Assembly (NCBI GenBank): GCA_947646735.1
Contig: CANTFK010000084.1
Coordinates: forward strand, 18,888 to 82,887
Reading direction: 5' to 3'
DNA from: Peronospora farinosa
Lineage: Eukaryota; Oomycota; Peronosporomycetes; Peronosporales; Peronosporaceae
Length of the DNA: 64,000 nt
Shown: positions 9,453 to 19,980 of the stretch, one piece after another
Layout of the letters: every line of letters starts with the position of its first letter
How positions within the stretch are numbered: the first letter of the stretch is position 1
The notes under the pieces: model-generated
What the model was told of the DNA's origin: nothing
Seen by the model: the letters and a program-made list of their open reading frames with translations, nothing else
Database searches by the model: none
Program-made: the position numbers and the translations under genes

Positions 9453-9519
9453 GTGTGGCTCCGTCAGTGTAACGGAACATACTACGCACAGAGGGCCATC
9501 GCTCTCTCTGTGTTGACTA

Positions 9520-9933
9520 CTAGTCGTGGCGAGTTCGTTCACGACCCTGACGTGAGGCCAATCTGGATGAAGCGACCAACAAATGAGTAAACACTTCACT
9601 GACGTCATAACTGCTTCGTCGTTTGACGGACCGAGATAGCCAATCTATCTTCGGCTGATACCGTGACAGCCACGGTATCCCAAGTATGCAATCAAATGCA
9701 TAGTTCATCTCGTACACCAAAAAGTTGTCGTTTCTCTGGAAACCGTCGAAAGTGTACGGTAAAACCACTGTTTTACGCGGGACACGTTTTGGTTGTCCAT
9801 CGGCAAATTTGACAACGATTTCACCTGGACCTTCTCGAACAGTGACAGTCGACGGGAGAAGGGACAAACAGGATGCACGAAAGAAGTTGTTGGAAGCGCC
9901 AGAATCCAACAACGCTCGAAGTGGTCGCTTCAC
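9520..9933 (-). pseudogene. Element A retropepsin (aspartic protease)
   Basis: The frame carries LLDSGASNNFFRASCL, the catalytic DSGA motif of Ty3/Gypsy proteases, then a hydrophobic flap region and CILGIPWLSRYQPKIDW, the usual second-half ILG motif followed by a W. It cleaves the Gag-Pol polyprotein during particle maturation. It lies in a different frame from gag and from the repeat spacer, so the polyprotein is broken. All residues needed for a retropepsin monomer appear present. Confidence 0.8.
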
Positions 9934-10082
9934 TCCAGCGACGATTAGACTGATAATAATCAGTCTCTAATCATCGCGCATGGTGGTGGCATTGAAGTGG
10001 GTATGAATCACTTTGTGGCTAGGATCCCGAGCTGCCACCTGAGTACTCGGGGCTCCATTTCTGCCAGTAGGGCGCCCCACGC

Positions 10083-11423
10083 CTACTGGAACCGCTCATT
10101 TTTTGGCGGGACCACCGACGACACAGCGTCTCCTCGTGAGACAGCTGTGTTCATCGTCACCGGCGCAGGTGCACGACAGACAGCCGCACGATGGCCTGTT
10201 TTACCACAGCGAAAACACTTCATCGTGTTAGGATTGCGAATGTCGCAGCTTAATAATTTGCCGCGACCACGAGAGGACTCGATAGCGTCGAGTTCCATTG
10301 GCTCTAGGCCAGACTTCCGCAGATTTCGTGGCGGTTCATGAAAAAAAGGCGACGCATCAGTGTAATCTTTCACGAAGCGCGAGGGCAAATGCCTCCTCGA
10401 GGGACTTTGGCTCAGAACGTGTGAGGCAGTAACGCGTCATACCCTCCTGCATACAGATGATAAAGACATGGACTTGTGATGCCATGTCAATTGGCTGCGT
10501 GGTAATGCACGAAGCAAGATGACGTGTCTTTTGCACGTATTCACGCATCGACAGCTTGCCCTGTCGGAGTGAGAAAAAATCTGCACGCAAGCGAGATTCA
10601 TCTTGAGGAGGCTCGAAAGCCAGTCGTAAGTTACGCTGTATATCGTCCAGCGTAGGGAACGCCGACTCATCTACGACGAGCTTTCCGAGAGCCCATTCCT
10701 TGGCTTTGCCAGCACGACGAGAGAACAGGAAATTGACCTTGGCCGTCGGAGCGTCAATTAATCTTAACGCTATTGCAATATCCACCTCGCGATACCAGCG
10801 ATTGAGGGGGAGACGATCCGGACCATCACCGGAGTACGTTGACGTCTCCATCTTGATAGCGTCATGGTGCGAAGTGCGCGAGGGAGTCAATATGCGATCG
10901 CTTCGGCGAGCTCGCGCACCATAAAGTTATAAAAATAATAATTAAATATAATAATTATTTATTATAAAAATGCATTAAATTTTTAAATGTACAAACATTT
11001 GCATAAAATTATCACCAGTTCCGATGTTTTACATTCATGGGCTATCCCATCATTAGGTATTAAATTGGATGCCTGTCCTGGACGTTTAAATCAAACATCA
11101 ATGTTTAACTTTAATTTTTTACCTTTTTAGGTTCAGTAGCTGCTGGATTATTCGGTTTTTATATTGCTCCATCTTCATGTTTTTCTTCCCCTATTAAATA
11201 TAAAGATAAATACAAGTCCATAAATTTATACTTGGATGGCGGCACGTTGATCATCAGGCGTCGCTGTGCTCAGCAGCGACGTCACAATAGTTTCACCAGA
11301 CACCGCCGCGAGGCGATGTAGTGCCTGCCACTCCACCGAGGTAAGATGTGGGAAATCAGAATGCTCCAGCGAGACCGCTGGATCCACCAAAGACTCGCCC
11401 ATGTTCATCTCGAATCTGGTCAT
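10083..11423 (-). pseudogene. Element A gag with CCHC zinc knuckle, interrupted
   Basis: It starts MTRFEMNMGESL at 11,423 and runs to 11,231. It is interrupted by a 303-bp mitochondrial insertion (10,928-11,230) and resumes with [13 protein letters not shown]. The capsid-like retrotransposon Gag domain is seen at 10,890-10,357 ([40 protein letters not shown]). After a frameshift, a nucleocapsid knuckle CFRCGKTGHRAAVC (CX2CX4HX4C) lies in 10,388-10,083. Gag forms the particle shell and binds element RNA. The inverted copy at 62,850 has the same gag without the insertion. Confidence 0.85.
10928..11230 (+). other. Mitochondrial DNA insertion (NUMT) with cox2 fragment
   Basis: A 303-bp AT-rich block sits exactly between gag bases that are contiguous in the inverted copy (63,041-63,043), with no target duplication. 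From about 11,005 it translates on the plus strand as [20 protein letters not shown] followed by [12 protein letters not shown], the copper-domain region of cytochrome oxidase subunit 2. After the Met-Phe the frame continues [20 protein letters not shown], which no longer fits cox2 and resembles the start of an NADH dehydrogenase subunit (perhaps nad5). The insert therefore seems to join two mitochondrial pieces. The cox2 identity is firm; the second part is a guess. Confidence 0.9.
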
Positions 11424-11431
11424 TAAAAGGA

Positions 11432-11447
11432 CAACGAAGTGCTACCA
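11432..11447 (-). promoter_or_regulatory. Element A tRNA primer-binding site
   Basis: Two bases after the LTR end (...CGTTACA), the minus strand reads TGGTAGCACTTCGTTG. It begins with TGG, complementary to a tRNA CCA end, as expected for priming minus-strand DNA. The D element has nearly the same site. The tRNA was not identified. Confidence 0.7.
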
Positions 11448-11449
11448 GG

Positions 11450-12545
11450 TGTAACGGGCTAAGGACCCGTTACCATCTTACACTAAAAGGACGTTGAGGA
11501 AGCGCTCCTAACAACTCGTAATAAAGCTCTTTCTATGTTTTAATTTGTTTCTATTCGAAGTAAGTGCATTATGTTCCCTAGCTCACTCATAATGGATTCA
11601 ATTTATTATTGGTTAATTATTCGGTCTGGCACTCCAATAATAAATAAATAATAAAAAATGACGAGAAGTATCCGCTAATCGAATACTGCCCTATGCCTAC
11701 TTATGTAATTATGTATTATTCCTATAACCACTCATGTAATAGGTTGCCCCATAACACCACCTGTACATGAATCTGAAAAACAAATTTCAACTACAGTAGT
11801 TACATTGTTTTCCGTAAAATTGTGTAACTACTGAAGTTCGACATGCAAAGTGCTTTGGAAGCTGTAGCGGAAACTCAATACCGGAACAGAGTAAGGGAGC
11901 AGCGCGGTATGCGATCACGCGGCAGAAACCCCACAATAATATTTGATGACGATAAATGACATGAAACGCACACTGGAAGGCGCAGCCCTATATATTCAAT
12001 CCAAAGCAACCTCACAGTAGTGATGTTCTGTAGACGGGCACTTCAAAGAAGCTGCCACGTGCTTCTCTGACACACACCTTTAAGCACGCGAGGAAGCGGC
12101 TAGATTGTTAACCTCCGTGTGAGGTGGTGGGATGCCTCGTCGACCGCTTAAACGGCCGCACCAACAGTTGCCGATCGCTGAAGTGAACTTCGCAACAAAC
12201 TTCTAACAATTGCTTCACTTACGCCATGAAGAAGCTTATTCAGCTTCACGTCGGCAGTGAACGTTAGTTCACTGCATGGGAAATTCATATCTGACTTATT
12301 AATTATAGAAAATTATTAAATATACTTCCAACTGCTGGTTGGTTCGTTATACAAAGATTAAATGCGCGTCTCTTTAAATGCGCATCCCTACATGCGAGCT
12401 TATATATTTTTTTGTAAGCTTCGCTAATGACGTCCGCCTGTGGCGTCATCATTAAGCTTAGTCACAACTGGCCGGTACCCCTTTGAATGTGAATACATCA
12501 ACGGATATCACATTATTGGCATTGATGTGCCTCACTTAAGTGGGA
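11450..12545 (-). repeat. Element A 5' LTR, outer end truncated
   Basis: About 1.1 kb, ending ...GTCCTTAGCCCGTTACA next to the primer site. It matches the inverted copy at 61,727-62,823 closely. By analogy with the C-type LTR, roughly the first 110 bp, including the TGTAAC start, are missing where B-type sequence begins at about 12,546. It contains palindromes such as CAGTGAAC/GTTCACTG at about 12,255-12,275. Confidence 0.75.
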
Positions 12546-13744
12546 CGCGGTAGACCTTTAGTCCCTCATAGGTATACCACGGTACCTAATTGGTAGACCT
12601 GGTCCCTCGTTGGTAGACCTCGGTCCCTCATCGTTAGAACTTGGTCCTTTATCGGCAGATCTGGTCCTTCATCAGTAGTTCATCAGGAGACATGGTCCTT
12701 CGTCGGTAGACCTCGGGCGGTCGAGGTCGAGATAATACTGGCCAATTAACACAAGGAATCAGGGCCAGCCAGAACAAGTAACCGGGCTTTAGACAAGGAT
12801 AGATTAAGGAGTTATGGGATAGGAATATATTTAATACTACTCAATTTGCGATCTACTTGGCATGTATTCGTCGTGCTTTAAGTAGCACGAGTGTGAACAT
12901 ACGCCTGTTCCGGAGAAGGAATATATTTTGCCTTCCCTGTTGAAGACAGTCGTGTGTCTTGAATCAAGTGCGAAAAAACCCATAGGAAGTATTATGGCCT
13001 AGATGTGGGTTCATCTCGAGTAGCAACACTCATAGACTTGCTATCGGAAGAGGCCTCACCCACCTCGTGGTCCGAGAGCGAAGTAAAGGCCAGATGGTTA
13101 ACACCCCTAAGAATACCAAGGAAAAGGCCAGGGACCACAAGCTCCCTTTAGAATTTGGTTTTGAGTCAACTCTCGACTAGGTCGATCGAGTGGCCACCTA
13201 ACGGCCTACCGAGTGAAGAAAAGCACAGTGGAGCTGGAATGGAGATTCCAGGAGATGATGAATGATGCAGAAATAGGCGTTCAATCGACGATCCACGATT
13301 CTAAAGGGTGATCGCCAATTGGGATCGACTATTTCAAAAGGGGACCACAAATTAAGTTAAACACAAATGACGATCCTTGACGCAGATTTATAGACATGTG
13401 ATTATCGATGACTAACGAAGACCCTATATAGCAATCACCGATGAAGATCGACGATCACGAATTGTGATCGCTAGTGAAGCCCGATGATCACAATTGATGA
13501 TCGCCGATAAATAATGAGGAATGGCGAGTACTTGTAGATATCGACATAACGGTGATTCATATTGATGATCAAAGATATTGGGTGGTGATCGCCGATGATG
13601 ATCGCCAATCGCAAATGACGAATGCCCATGAAGATCGCAGAATTGAGGCACATGAAACAATCATTGGGACTCAAGGTGCAATCGTTGAAATGAATAGAAG
13701 GGCTGATTGAGATGAACGAACCTGCTCCTGATATCACTCACACA
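12546..13744 (+). repeat. Element B 5' LTR (subtype B1)
   Basis: It ends CTCACACA one base before a TGG primer site. It is similar to the 3' LTR over about 12,720-13,225 (for example GATCTACTTGGCA..., GTCGATCGAGTGGCCACCTA), but its last 500 bp are unrelated to the 3' LTR and are rich in GATC-type words (GATGATCGCCGAT and variants, 13,390-13,660). The exact start is unclear because it abuts a truncated A LTR. Confidence 0.65.
12550..12720 (+). repeat. Degenerate 20-bp minisatellite in B LTR start
   Basis: About eight imperfect copies of GGTAGACCTGGTCCCTCATT. The same motif family recurs at 21,785-21,965, 24,225-24,290 and 29,400-29,645 (complement), and in the inverted copies at 52,365-52,540 and 61,560-61,720. 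Confidence 0.75.
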
Positions 13745-13745
13745 A

Positions 13746-13765
13746 TGGTGCCAGAAGCATATTGG
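13746..13765 (+). promoter_or_regulatory. Element B tRNA primer-binding site
   Basis: TGGTGCCAGAAGCATATTGG starts one base after the LTR end ...CACACA. It differs from the A and D primer site (TGGTAGCACTT...), so B uses another tRNA. The tRNA was not identified. Confidence 0.7.
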
Positions 13766-14474
13766 CCATTCCTGCCATCAGTGCCCCTTCAACATTTTTT
13801 TTCCTTTGGAATGGAGTTCAAGATCACGCGAATTGAACACGCATGCTCACGATTCCGAAAGGAATTATTCAAAAAAAGGTAGGCGTAGGCAGAGCTATAT
13901 GTTTTTCGCCTTTGATTAATTATTGATAACAGGGATCGATTGACAAGGTACCACCGCCTTCACGCATCGCTTCTTCCGGTCAGGAACATCTAAAAGAAAT
14001 TGAGAGTGTTAATGTAAAAGTGGCGGCATTTTTTAGTGGACGAAGATAATGCGCTACCTCCAGCATCACGTGGAGCAGTTTGTGATATTTATGTGGGAAG
14101 CTTCCTCAATTGCCCAGAGAATACGGCCGGTCGCTCCGAGAGATCGAGATAAGCTGTCTGGTTTATTCAAGGGTTTTCTCTCGGCACGAATTATTCGAAC
14201 GTCGACGTCACCTTAGGGCGTCGACGGTAGAATAATTTGTGTTGAGAGGGCTTAGTTTATAGTGATCCTCATTAAAGAAAACGGAGTGGACATTCGGCTA
14301 TGTATAATTTCGGCTCATTAATTATCTAACACGATTAATGGTACGCCCTATGCCATTATTCAGTGAAGAACTGAAAAATTTCGGATAAAGCTTAATGGTA
14401 TTGCTCTCGGGATATGGAGAGTGGAATAAGGTTGAAGTGATTGGATCAAGTCGATAGGCCCCGAGAAGTCAGAA
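13766..14474 (+). other. Element B untranslated leader
   Basis: Between primer site and gag. No ORF of note is present. The main feature is the long hairpin at 14178-14248. It probably includes packaging and dimerisation signals. Confidence 0.5.
14178..14248 (+). promoter_or_regulatory. 71-nt perfect-stem RNA hairpin in B leader
   Basis: CTCTCGGCACGAATTATTC pairs with the run ending at 14,248 (GAATAATTTGTGTTGAGAG), using three G-U pairs, then ACGTCGACG/CGTCGACG closes an 11-nt loop. The total stem is about 28 bp with one small internal bulge. It lies 430 nt after the LTR and about 230 nt before gag, and it is kept in the inverted copy at 60,024-60,094. Confidence 0.65.
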
Positions 14475-16579
14475 TTGGCATCATGGTCGGACGATGACGT
14501 CACGAATGCTTACCACCAGCGCAAGCTGAACGCATTCCTGGAGAGCTACCTTGTCGCGAAGACCCTCGAGATTCGGCTGCTAGGGCAACTTACTGGACCG
14601 GTGTCGACCCTACCACGGATGCAGACCGCCACGGACGCGATCACTGCGCTATTCACCCTTCTTTGAGAAGCGAACATGGTCGCCGGACGATTCGATCCGG
14701 ACGACCTGCTGTCCCTGGGATTCGACAGAATCACAAAGGCTTTAGAAAATATACACAAGCGTCTGTCGATTCTAGTCGGTACCACGCCAGCAAAGGGACA
14801 CCTACCTCTGACGACACATACACAAACACGATCCAAGTACAGCCAGATGACGCTTTAAGACATCACGGTGTATCCTCACATGTACGGAGCCGCCGGCCGC
14901 CCAGGGGCGAATCAAGTCCCATCTTAACACCTGCCGTCAAGAGGCCAGATGGCAGCAGCTCCGTGGTCTCCAGGATCGTCCTCGACTGAATCGGTCACTC
15001 GGATGTCTTTAAGACCAACTGGGGAGGCGCTTTTACAGGCCCGAACGCGCAGCGCGGAGCAAGAATCACGAGTTCTCGAAATGGCGATGCGTGGCAAGAA
15101 TGAAAAATCATTCCGATTTTCAGTTAATGGAAAAATCAGCAAGAGAAAAATTGGAATTTGCTCTGCACCGTGACGAAGGTGCTGGGGGGGAAAGACCTAC
15201 CTACCCGGTAGGCAATCTGCAGAATCTTTTCGACGCGGCGATGACAAGATTTTTGAATGAACGTCAAGTACCGCGGGCACACCCTAACGGGAGTGTAGCA
15301 GGAGGAAGACCAGAGGCGAAAAGGACGACCGCTCACCATGACCAGCATCCAGGCATACAAATGCCAAGAGGCCACACGATGACCGACGTCGATATGGAAT
15401 CCGTCGGTTCCTGTGAGTTCGACCCTGAAAACATGGATCTGAGGGGACCTCAGTCGATGATGGCGAACGCAGCTCTGGGACAGATACCAAATATGGTCAC
15501 TCGCATCAAACTCTCGGCGACCTCGGATTTTAAAGAATTTCATGGAACAGACCAAAATGAACACAGAGCGCGCAGATGTGTATCGACGGTCAAGACAGCA
15601 TTTATAAGAGACCAAGCACCAGATGACGAACGATGTCTTGTTTTTGGAGGTTTGCTAACTGGACTGGCACATAATTGGTACCGCCAGCTGGGTCGCTCAG
15701 TCCGAGGAAACTGGAAGGACCTAATGCAAGAATTCATGATTCGTTTCTGTGGTACGGGGGTACCTGTCGCCCGCCAGTACTACCATGCGAGAAAGATCGG
15801 AAGAGACCCCGCTGGATTATCGGTACCGACTGAATGTGCTTGGACTCAGGGCGAAGATGAAGATCAAAGATGGGTCGCTTAACGTTCAAAAAGATCATGT
15901 AGATCACTACATTTTGACGGTGGACGACCCGGAGCTAGCAGACAAGTTGACTATGTTGCGTCTGGCGGGCGTGGAAGAATTGGAGAAAGTATTGACAGCA
16001 TGTCATCGGACGAAGGCACGACGAGGCAAGATGTTGTTTGGATCAAACAAGTATCGTCAAAAGGCACCTGCGCTACCAGACAGGCCGAGAGATATGAATC
16101 GCCGCTCTATACATGCAGTACGGACGCCCCTGGAATACTCGAGCTCTGAAGATTCCAGTCCAGACTCCTCGGAGAATGAGGGAGATCTAAGACGAGTCTA
16201 CCTTATGGAGAAAGAAGCGGGGAGGGATCCAAGTGTGAGGTTCTCAAAGAAAAATCTACCGACTAGAGAGGCCGACCAACATCGCCAGGCAGTAGACCAG
16301 CGACCCGGCCCATCATCAGCGACCCCAAACCCGAGATGTGCATATTGCGGGTCCAAGAAACATGTAGATCTGAATTGCTGGAAAAGATTGACCTGCGACC
16401 GCTGTGAAAGGAAAGGTCACCCGTCTGATCGCTGCCTGTCTGTATGCCGGGGTTGTGGAGAGATTCACGAGATTGGGAAGTGCCAGATGGAGGAGTTCTA
16501 CAATATGTTCCGTCAATGGTACAACCCAGCCAAGCATGCAGGGATGTTCCCGGAAAAACTCGAGAAGATGGCAAATTAG
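14475..16579 (+). pseudogene. Element B gag with three zinc knuckles, broken
   Basis: It starts MASWSDDDVTNAYHQRK. The first part (to about 15,100) is in one frame with stops at 14,664, 14,859 and 14,922. Coding moves to a second frame (15,091-15,880, MTDVDMESVG..., DFKEFHGTDQNEHRARR, capsid-like core) and then to a third (15,749-16,579). The last segment ends with three nucleocapsid knuckles: CAYCGSKKHVDLNC, CDRCERKGHPSDRC and CRGCGEIHEIGKC. In the inverted copy the third knuckle is frameshifted. Gag would bind and package element RNA; here it cannot be made as one protein. Confidence 0.85.
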
Positions 16580-16589
16580 GACGCTTGCC

Positions 16590-17180
16590 AGGTTGGAATC
16601 TGGTACGAGCCGAGCGTTCTAATTGTTGTATCTTTGCATATGTGGAGAAACAGACCAAGGAGGAGACGGGTATTCCAGTTAAGATTGGGAATATATCGAA
16701 AATTGGAAATTACCCTGTTAGTAATGTTGCTTCTTTGAACAAGCCTAACAATTGTCTTCGAGAAAATGCAGTAATGGAGCTGGACTTATTGCCAGGCGAG
16801 TCTAGGGGGTACTGGAAAAACCACGCCCCTACTAAATAGTTCAGGCGAGCCAAAGCCTCTGGATTGGTCAGCAATGACCATGTAAATTTGTTGTTCAATA
16901 CTGGTGCCGAGAAATCCATCCTGGATATCGCTTTTGCTCGTAGGGTAGGTTGCCAAAGTGATGAAAGTGAACGACAATAATGCATTGGTATTGGGGAATC
17001 CGTATGTACTACGGAGTGGCGCACTCGCATCAAGGTCACTCCGAATGGGAACTTGGTGTACATCTATAAGGTGTGGGTAGGCCCTATGGTGGGTCAAGAC
17101 GCAATTTTGGGGATGGACTTCATGGTCCCAGCCGGTATCCGGTTAGACTTGGCCGACGGAGCTCTGTCTCCCCGATGAAG
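16590..17180 (+). pseudogene. Element B protease with catalytic Asp replaced by Asn
   Basis: The frame around 16,870-17,175 reads VNLLFNTGAEKSILDIAFARR and later GQDAILGMDFMVPAGIRLDL, which is a retropepsin layout with LLFDTGA expected. The catalytic Asp codon is AAT (Asn) here and also in the inverted copy, so the enzyme would be inactive unless edited or complemented. A TAA at about 16,979 and further stops also break it. Upstream (16,590-16,840) is linker after gag. Confidence 0.7.
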
Positions 17181-17191
17181 TTCGAGTACAA

Positions 17192-18994
17192 TTGACCGGG
17201 CGAAGGACGCTTAACAATACCCGAGTATCGGATGTGAAGCTGGGTCGGTATGTACAGATATCCGATGGAGGATGTACGGAAGTGCCTCTCAAAAGGTCGA
17301 CCCCAGAACAGTGGAAAATGTGGGTCACGAGAGGCGAACGATGGGTGACCACCATGATACAAGGGATAGGACGTCGACCGACTTTGAAGATAACCAATGT
17401 CAGCCCTCGCCCCTTAACATTGCACGAAGATACCAAGGTAGGTATGTGGTTGACCAGGGATCAAGTTCCGAGAACGACAGGGTTTGTCTCGGTAGGCTCT
17501 CGAAGATATGCGGAATGGCTAAATCTGGCTTATGAATCTACCACTGACCAAGTAGACCATCAGGTCGACCCAACGGAAGAGGAAGAGGGGCCACTAGTGG
17601 AGAGACCAGAGTATAAGACTCCGTCACACATCTTACAGCGACCAGAGGCCCCAGCCCCAATGATGAATATAACGCACCAACCGGTAACCGACAGTGAAGA
17701 ACAACCGTGCGAAGAAGAGGTGAATCGGCAGGAGGGGACCGCCCAAAAGCGGAGTGTATTTGAAGAAGACCTACATACAGTGACCACCACCAATGAGAAG
17801 GAAGTCAAACCGGTAGACTTGTTACAGGCAGATGACCAGGTGTGTTCTTTCGAGAGTGGAGAACTTTGGGCCGAGGACATAAGGCCAGGGTGGGCGGTCG
17901 TACCGGAAGTGGGCCCCTCATCCGAAGGCATTGCGTTAGAAGATATACAGATTCCAGATCCAGATGGGAACACTCCCGAAGAGGTGGACCGGTTGCGACA
18001 AATAATAGGGAAGAAACGACATCTGCTGATGGGTAAAGGTAACGCCTTACCCCCGGCCGCCCGAGGAGCGATATGCGATATCGATGTAGGGAACGCAAGA
18101 CCGATCGCGCAACGTATACGGAAGGTGGCCCCTCAATTCAGAGAGAAGCTAGCCGACCTGATCAAGGGACTGTTATCAGCAAAGATCATTCAGCCTTCCA
18201 CCTCGCCATGGGCCAGCCCAATTGTAATTATCGTGAAGAAGGATGGGGTCGATATTCGATTGTGTATCGACTATCGGTTGGTGATTGATTTTACCCAGCT
18301 TATGGTGTACCCGATGCCGTTGATTAACGAATTACTGGAGGACCTGTACGGAGCTTTATGGTACTGTTCCCTTGATATGGCGAGTGGTTTTTGGGTCGTC
18401 AGTATGACCGAAAGGGCGAGACTAATCCTAGCTTTCGTTGCTCCACTGGGATTATTTGAATGGCACCGGATGCCTTTTGAGCTTAAGAATGCGCCTCAGA
18501 TATATCAAATGTTGTTGGATAATGCGTTATATGGATTCTTACGGATTTCGCCAGGGGCGGCCACAGAGGAAACAGAGGATTTGTTCGCAACAGGGGAACC
18601 AGATGCAAAATCGGGCCTCTCTGTATTGGGTCGACGATCATACATTGATGACATACTTGTTCCGGCCGAATCGTGGGACGTATTATGCCAGAAAGTGGAG
18701 CGGCTGCTAGACGTGTGTGACTATTGTAATTTGTCGGTCAGTGCCGTCAAGAGTACGTGGGGGTATTGGAAGGTCGAGTATTTGGGACATCGAGTTTCCA
18801 AGGAAGGACTAGTGGCCCACCCAAAAGACCTTCAGTCTTTGGTCGACCTTTACTTACCGACAACGCTGAAGGCTATGCAATCCTTTCTGGAAAGTTTAAA
18901 TTACTACAGCAGATACATCGAAGATTATGCCGTATACGCGTCGATCCTCTATGAACTGAGAGAGGTGGATTTTTACGCGTGGAGGTGCAAATAA
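17192..18994 (+). pseudogene. Element B reverse transcriptase
   Basis: A 600-codon open frame. The first 270 residues are an acidic linker (EEEEGPLVERPEYKTPS...). RT begins near ARPIAQRIRKVAPQFREKLA and continues through IIQPSTSPWASPIVIIVKKD, LCIDYRLVIDFTQLMVYPMP and LEDLYGALWYCSLDMASGF. The palm motif SYIDDILVPAESWDVL follows, with both catalytic Asp present. It ends FYAWRCK at a TAA just before the RNase H region. A long insert between fingers and palm (FATGEPDAKSGLSVLGRRS) is typical of this oomycete group. The inverted copy is split by a TAA near 55,823 but keeps YIDD. Confidence 0.9.
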
Positions 18995-19980
18995 AGACTG
19001 AAGATAGCATGACGTCTATAAAAAGACGAAGAAAAGTGGTAGAATGTTAAGTAGCATTCGCTATGCCTAAGAAAAAGATTGCTACAGCACCCATTCTACG
19101 ACATCTCGGCCCTACTAGAGAGGCAGTTATTACTGTCTGCGCAAGTTTATGGGCCATCTAGGCGTCATTTGTGCAGAATTACGACGTTCTGTACATGCCG
19201 GTAATGTTCACGAGCCGAACTCTCAAGCTAAACAAGTTGAACTATAGCACAGTGGAAGAGGAAGTGGTGGCGTTGTTACGAATATTGGAGACTCATTTAA
19301 AAATGTTGGTCACCCGACCTTCTGACGATACATTCTACACTAGCCTGGCTAGTGAAGTTTTCGGGGTTGCAAGGTCGCTTGGGAAATTTGGCCGCTCTCT
19401 TGTCCCAGTGGACTTAAGAGATTTTGAATTGCAAGAAAGGCGAAGACCAGGTGCTGGGGGTGTTAGCAGCCAGAATTACGCCTCGAGAAAATGTAGACTC
19501 AATTCTGTCGTCAACTGCTCCCAAGAAGCAATCCAGGCAAGTGGTCGACCTACCGACGCCCACGGTGGGACTAAATGAAGAACTGTATGTGATGAGTTTC
19601 GATGGGTCGGCCCGGGTGAAACAAGGGGGAGGTGCTTGCAGTGCTATTATGTGGAGACTCCTTGCATGGACTATAGTCGCAGCTGCGTCGAAATATCTCG
19701 ACAAGTTTACGGTGAATGAGGCTGAATATGAGGGTATGTTACTGGGCTTTGACCTGTTGGGGCCAATGGAGCGACGGCATTTGATTATTTGTGGAGACTC
19801 CAATCTGCTTATAAGACAGATGCGTGGAGAGATTGAATGCAAAGCTTCAGGTCTATCCCCGTTGCGGGCCAAGGCGTTGAGTAGGCTCCAGTCGTGGCCC
19901 ACCATGCAGTCCTACACGTGAAACGAGACTGGAATCAGAGCGCAGACCAGTTGGCTAGTGCGGCTTTACATCAGCAGCAA
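18995..19980 (+). pseudogene. Element B two RNase H domains in tandem
   Basis: First, a decayed RT-linked RNase H (about 19,080-19,420: PVMFTSRTLKLNKLNYSTVEE, EVVALLRIL). Second, a separate complete RNase H (about 19,575-19,980) with all four metal-binding acids in context: SFDGSARVKQGG (Asp), VNEAEYEGMLLG (Glu), IICGDSNLLIRQM (Asp) and VKRDWNQSADQLASAAL (Asp). A 1-nt difference near 19,898 breaks the left copy. The inverted copy keeps the second domain and the integrase N-terminus in one 348-codon frame (54,901-53,855). RNase H removes the RNA template and the tRNA or PPT primers. Confidence 0.85.

Larger units (their letters stand above)
6856..12545 (-). mobile_element. Ty3/Gypsy element A, 3'-deleted, left copy
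   Basis: Read on the minus strand: a 5' LTR truncated at its outer end (12,545-11,450), a tRNA primer site, gag with a CCHC knuckle, aspartic protease, a tandem-repeat spacer, reverse transcriptase and RNase H. Only the last 50 or so bases of a 3' LTR follow (6,905-6,856). Integrase and almost all of the 3' LTR are missing, so it could only be moved in trans. Several frameshifts interrupt coding, and gag carries a mitochondrial insertion. A second partial copy lies inverted at 61,727-64,000. Confidence 0.8.

Noticed and set aside
15136..15615. 159-codon frame antisense to B gag
   Set aside because: Not kept open at the same length in the inverted copy and inside a strongly coding sense region; treated as a shadow, unlike the aORFs, which extend into non-pol sequence.
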